In this document: piece by piece, positions 6,086-7,816 of the stretch | Position numbering within the stretch: position 1 is the first letter of the stretch | How the letters are laid out: the number at the start of each line of letters is the position of its first letter | NCBI GenBank assembly: GCA_021786915.1 | Contig: JAJYMP010000785.1 | Coordinates: 1 to 7,816 of the forward strand | Source: Chloroflexota bacterium | GTDB lineage: Bacteria > Chloroflexota > Limnocylindria > Limnocylindrales > CSP1-4 | Reading direction: 5' to 3' | Length of the DNA: 7,816 nt | Notes under the pieces: model-generated | Database searches by the model: none | Seen by the model: only the letters and a program-made list of their open reading frames with translations | Told to the model about the DNA's origin: nothing | Program-made: the position numbers and the translations under genes

Positions 6086-6091
6086 TAGATT
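6086..6091 (+). promoter_or_regulatory. Candidate -10 box (TAGATT) for the LsrG-like/alcohol dehydrogenase pair
   Basis: TAGATT in the context GGGTAGATTGG lies 39 bp before the ATG at 6125, implying a leader of about 25-30 nt. No clear -35 is present. It lies in the 159-bp gap divergent from the ACT gene. That gap also has a CGGGCC/GGCCCG hairpin (5982-5997) within the ACT gene's leader. Confidence 0.33.
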
Positions 6092-6124
6092 GGACGGCGA
6101 CGAAGCCGCACTCGGAGCCGCGCC

Positions 6125-6430
6125 ATGTTCGTGACCCTCGTTCACTGCCACGTCAAGGCCGATGCCGTTGACGCCTTCATCGATGCCTGCCGCGCGAACC
6201 ATGAGGGCTCGGTGCGCGAGCCGGGCAACGTCCGGTTCGACGTCATCCAGCTGGCCGACGATCCGACCCGCTTCGTCCTGTACGAGTGGTATGTCGACGA
6301 GGCGGCCGCGAAGTCCCACAAGGACACGCCGCACTACGCGGCCTGGCGCGAGTCGACCGCCGACCTGTTCGAGGAGCCGCGCTACGGCGTCCGCTACATC
6401 GGCCTGGCACCGCAGGTGCCGGAGCCGTGA
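6125..6430 (+). CDS. LsrG-like antibiotic biosynthesis monooxygenase (ABM) fold protein
   Basis: This 101-residue single-domain protein has the ABM (dimeric ferredoxin-like) fold. It closely resembles E. coli LsrG as recalled: an N-terminal VTLV strand, NHEGSVREPGNVRFDV (25-40; LsrG has a near-identical NHLGSVQEEGNLRFDV), LYEWYVDEAA (52-61) and HKDTPHY (65-71). LsrG isomerises phosphorylated autoinducer-2; other members are cofactor-free quinol monooxygenases, so the reaction here is open. No other Lsr genes (kinase LsrK, thiolase LsrF, transporter) are visible. GGAG about 7 nt upstream supports the ATG at 6125. Its stop overlaps the GTG start of the alcohol dehydrogenase by 4 nt (GTGA), implying translational coupling and a shared pathway. 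Cytoplasmic; no signal or membrane segment is seen. Confidence 0.82.
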   Translation: MFVTLVHCHVKADAVDAFIDACRANHEGSVREPGNVRFDVIQLADDPTRFVLYEWYVDEAAAKSHKDTPHYAAWRESTADLFEEPRYGVRYIGLAPQVPEP

Positions 6431-7695
6431 CGCAACAGACAGGCGAGGGAATCTGGGCGGCCGGCGGCTCGATCGAGGGCGGCAGGTTCCTCGAGGCCAT
6501 CGGCCAGGTGGCTGTCGGCCGGCTGCCGCGGATCACCTTCGGTGCCGGGGTCGCCGCCAGGCTGCCGTCGATCGTCGCCGGGCACGGCCATCGGGCGCTG
6601 CTCATCCGGGGCACGCACTCGCTCGCCGCCGGCGGGCGGCTGGAGGCGCTCCGGGCCGCCCTCGCCGAGGCCGGCATCGAGCTCGCGGGCGAAGCTGCCG
6701 TCAGCGGCGAGCCCTCCCCTGCCCTGGTCGACGGGATCGCGGCCGCACACCGCGCGGGCGGAATCGACGTCGTCCTCGGGGTCGGTGGCGGCTCGGCGCT
6801 CGACACCGCCAAGGCCGTCTCGGGCCTGCTCCGCGTGGACGCGCTCGTCACGGACTTCCTCGAGGGCCTGCCCGGCGCCCGCCCCTGGCCGGGCCCGTCG
6901 GTGCCGCTGGTCGCGGTGCCCACCACGGCCGGCACCGGCAGCGAGGCCACGCGCAACGCCGTGATCAGCGAGCGCGGCCCCGCGGGCTACAAGCGCTCGT
7001 TCCGCGACGAGCGGCTCGTCCCGGCCGACGCCGTGGTCGACCCGGACCTGCTCGCCGGGCTCCCCGCGGAGCGCATCGCCCAGAACGGGATGGACGCGCT
7101 CGCGCAGCTGCTCGAGTCGTACGTGTCGCTGCGGACGGGCGCCTTCACGGACGCGCTGGCGATCGCCGGGCTGGCCGCCGCGCGCGACGGCCTCCTCGCC
7201 TGGCACGCCGATCCCGAGGGTCCCGGGGCTCCGGCCGCCCGCGAGCGGATGGCGTGGGCCGCCCTCCTGTCGGGGATCTGCCTGGCGAACGCCGGGCTGG
7301 GCGCGGTGCACGGGCTCGCGTCGCCGCTGGGCGCCCAGTTCCCGGTCCCGCACGGGGCTGCCTGCGGCGCGACGATGACGGCAGTCACCGCGACCAACGT
7401 CGCGGCGCTCGAGGCGCGCCAGCCGGACAGCCCGGCCCTCCGGCGCTACGCGGTGCTGGGCCGACTCCTCGCGCGCCTGCCCGAGGCCACGCCCGACCCG
7501 GAGGCCCGGGCGGCGCTGGTCGATACCGTCGGGACCTGGACCAGGGTCCTCGGGGTGCCGGGCCTCGCCACGTGGGGCGTCGTCGAGGCGGACATCCCGG
7601 CCGTCGTGGCGGATGCCCGGGGCAGCTCGATGCGCACCAACCCGATCGTGCTGTCCGATCGCGAGCTGGCCGCGGTCCTCGCGGCCTCGCTCTGA
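6427..7695 (+). CDS. Iron-type (group III) alcohol dehydrogenase / maleylacetate reductase superfamily
   Basis: This 422-residue protein belongs to the Fe-ADH superfamily, which reduces aldehydes or ketones with NAD(P)H or runs the reverse reaction. It shows GVGGGSALDTAKAV (118-131), the dinucleotide-binding turn, and VPTTAGTGSEATRNAV (164-179). Metal positions are Asp223, His295 (AVHGLASPLGA) and His309 (VPHGAACG). The usual second ligand, His in DALxH, is Gln227 (MDALAQLLESYVS), a variant also found in some family branches. The GTG at 6427 is chosen because it overlaps the preceding stop as GTGA. GGAG is only about 3 nt upstream, and about 30 residues precede the usual LPRITFGAG opening, so a later GTG (6508) remains possible. 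The substrate is unknown; lactaldehyde, maleylacetate and a product of the LsrG-like enzyme are all candidates. Its stop nearly abuts an IS fragment. Confidence 0.85.
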   Translation: MTQQTGEGIWAAGGSIEGGRFLEAIGQVAVGRLPRITFGAGVAARLPSIVAGHGHRALLIRGTHSLAAGGRLEALRAALAEAGIELAGEAAVSGEPSPALVDGIAAAHRAGGIDVVLGVGGGSALDTAKAVSGLLRVDALVTDFLEGLPGARPWPGPSVPLVAVPTTAGTGSEATRNAVISERGPAGYKRSFRDERLVPADAVVDPDLLAGLPAERIAQNGMDALAQLLESYVSLRTGAFTDALAIAGLAAARDGLLAWHADPEGPGAPAARERMAWAALLSGICLANAGLGAVHGLASPLGAQFPVPHGAACGATMTAVTATNVAALEARQPDSPALRRYAVLGRLLARLPEATPDPEARAALVDTVGTWTRVLGVPGLATWGVVEADIPAVVADARGSSMRTNPIVLSDRELAAVLAASL

Positions 7696-7716
7696 GCTAG
7701 ATCCCATAGGGTCTTG

Positions 7717-7816
7717 TCAAGCCTCGACCCCCCAGTCGGGGTCGAAGTCGGCCCCGTTGCGCCAGACGCCCCAGACGATGGCCAGGGCCTTGCGCATGCA
7801 GTGGCCGAGGGCGTTC
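7717..7816 (-). CDS. C-terminal end of a probable IS110-family transposase (cut by window edge)
   Basis: Reading leftwards from the window edge, 32 codons end at TGA (7717-7719). The sequence NALGHCMRKALAIVWGVWRN followed by GADFDPDWGVEA resembles the C-terminal tail of IS110/IS116/IS902 transposases, where a cationic helix with MRK is followed by an aromatic-rich helix and an 'F/YDP' ending. The catalytic DEDD and serine-containing domains would lie beyond the window. Calling the family from 32 residues is tentative. Confidence 0.6.
   Translation of the reverse strand, partial: NALGHCMRKALAIVWGVWRNGADFDPDWGVEA
7724..7745. repeat. Perfect 8-bp inverted repeat within the transposase 3' end
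   Basis: TCGACCCC (7724-7731) and GGGGTCGA (7738-7745) pair exactly around a 6-nt loop, covering the last codons of the transposase fragment. It could end transcripts from the convergent dehydrogenase gene or be a structural element of the IS end. No T-run follows on either strand. Confidence 0.4.

Larger units (their letters stand above)
7696..7816. mobile_element. Probable end of an IS110-like insertion sequence
   Basis: The transposase fragment implies that one IS end lies within the 21 bp between the alcohol dehydrogenase stop (7695) and the transposase stop (7717), or slightly inside the dehydrogenase gene. IS110 elements usually lack terminal inverted repeats and large target duplications, so the exact boundary cannot be read from one side. 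A small imperfect hairpin, GATCCCATAGGGTC, spans 7700-7713. Confidence 0.45.

Noticed and set aside
5966..6334. Upstream extension of the ACT gene into the LsrG-like gene
   Set aside because: It would overlap a well-supported gene on the other strand, and a good ribosome binding site precedes the ATG at 5965.
6394..7707. 437-codon leftward frame opposite the alcohol dehydrogenase
   Set aside because: Shadow frame with biased composition; the plus strand carries the GGGS, PTTAGTGSE and metal-site motifs.
1..7816. CRISPR array, tRNA, rRNA or defence system
   Set aside because: No regularly spaced direct repeats, cloverleaf-like segments, rRNA-like conserved stretches or defence-related domains were seen on either strand.

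Overview
The window is a piece of a very GC-rich bacterial chromosome (about 70% by eye, not counted). Its genes show strong G/C preference at third codon positions and nearly all have good Shine-Dalgarno sites. Gene content, codon use and weak -35/recognisable -10 promoters would fit a soil- or water-dwelling Actinobacteriota or Chloroflexota lineage, but nothing here fixes the phylum.

Left part (1-5488): a pyrimidine or hydantoin catabolism neighbourhood. A group II PLP-dependent decarboxylase, cut off by the window start, is read leftwards from 1348. Facing away from it across a 308-bp gap are rightward genes for beta-ureidopropionase (1657-2508), a luciferase-like flavin or F420 oxidoreductase (2646-3641), a possible small membrane protein (3802-3990) and dihydropyrimidinase (4097-5488). 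Dihydropyrimidinase opens the dihydropyrimidine ring, and beta-ureidopropionase removes the carbamoyl group to give beta-alanine (or 3-aminoisobutyrate), CO2 and NH3. No classical dihydropyrimidine dehydrogenase (PydA/PreTA) is visible. The oxidoreductase between the two hydrolases is therefore the most interesting gene in the window.

Middle (5489-6124): a strong GC-rich hairpin separates dihydropyrimidinase from a convergent leftward gene for a 136-residue protein made of two ACT domains, probably a small-ligand sensor.

Right part (6125-7816): an LsrG-like antibiotic-biosynthesis-monooxygenase-fold protein overlaps by 4 nt (GTGA) an iron-type alcohol dehydrogenase, so the two are probably translated together. 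The dehydrogenase stop lies 21 bp from the stop of a leftward gene fragment that looks like the C-terminus of an IS110-family transposase, which suggests that an insertion sequence begins at the right edge.

Non-coding features of note are a perfect 13-bp hairpin with an AGGAGGAG loop just downstream of a TATGAT box ahead of the oxidoreductase gene, a perfect 7-1-7 palindrome ahead of the small ORF, possible branched structure in the beta-ureidopropionase leader, and similar -10-like boxes ahead of four genes. No tRNA, rRNA or CRISPR array was seen.
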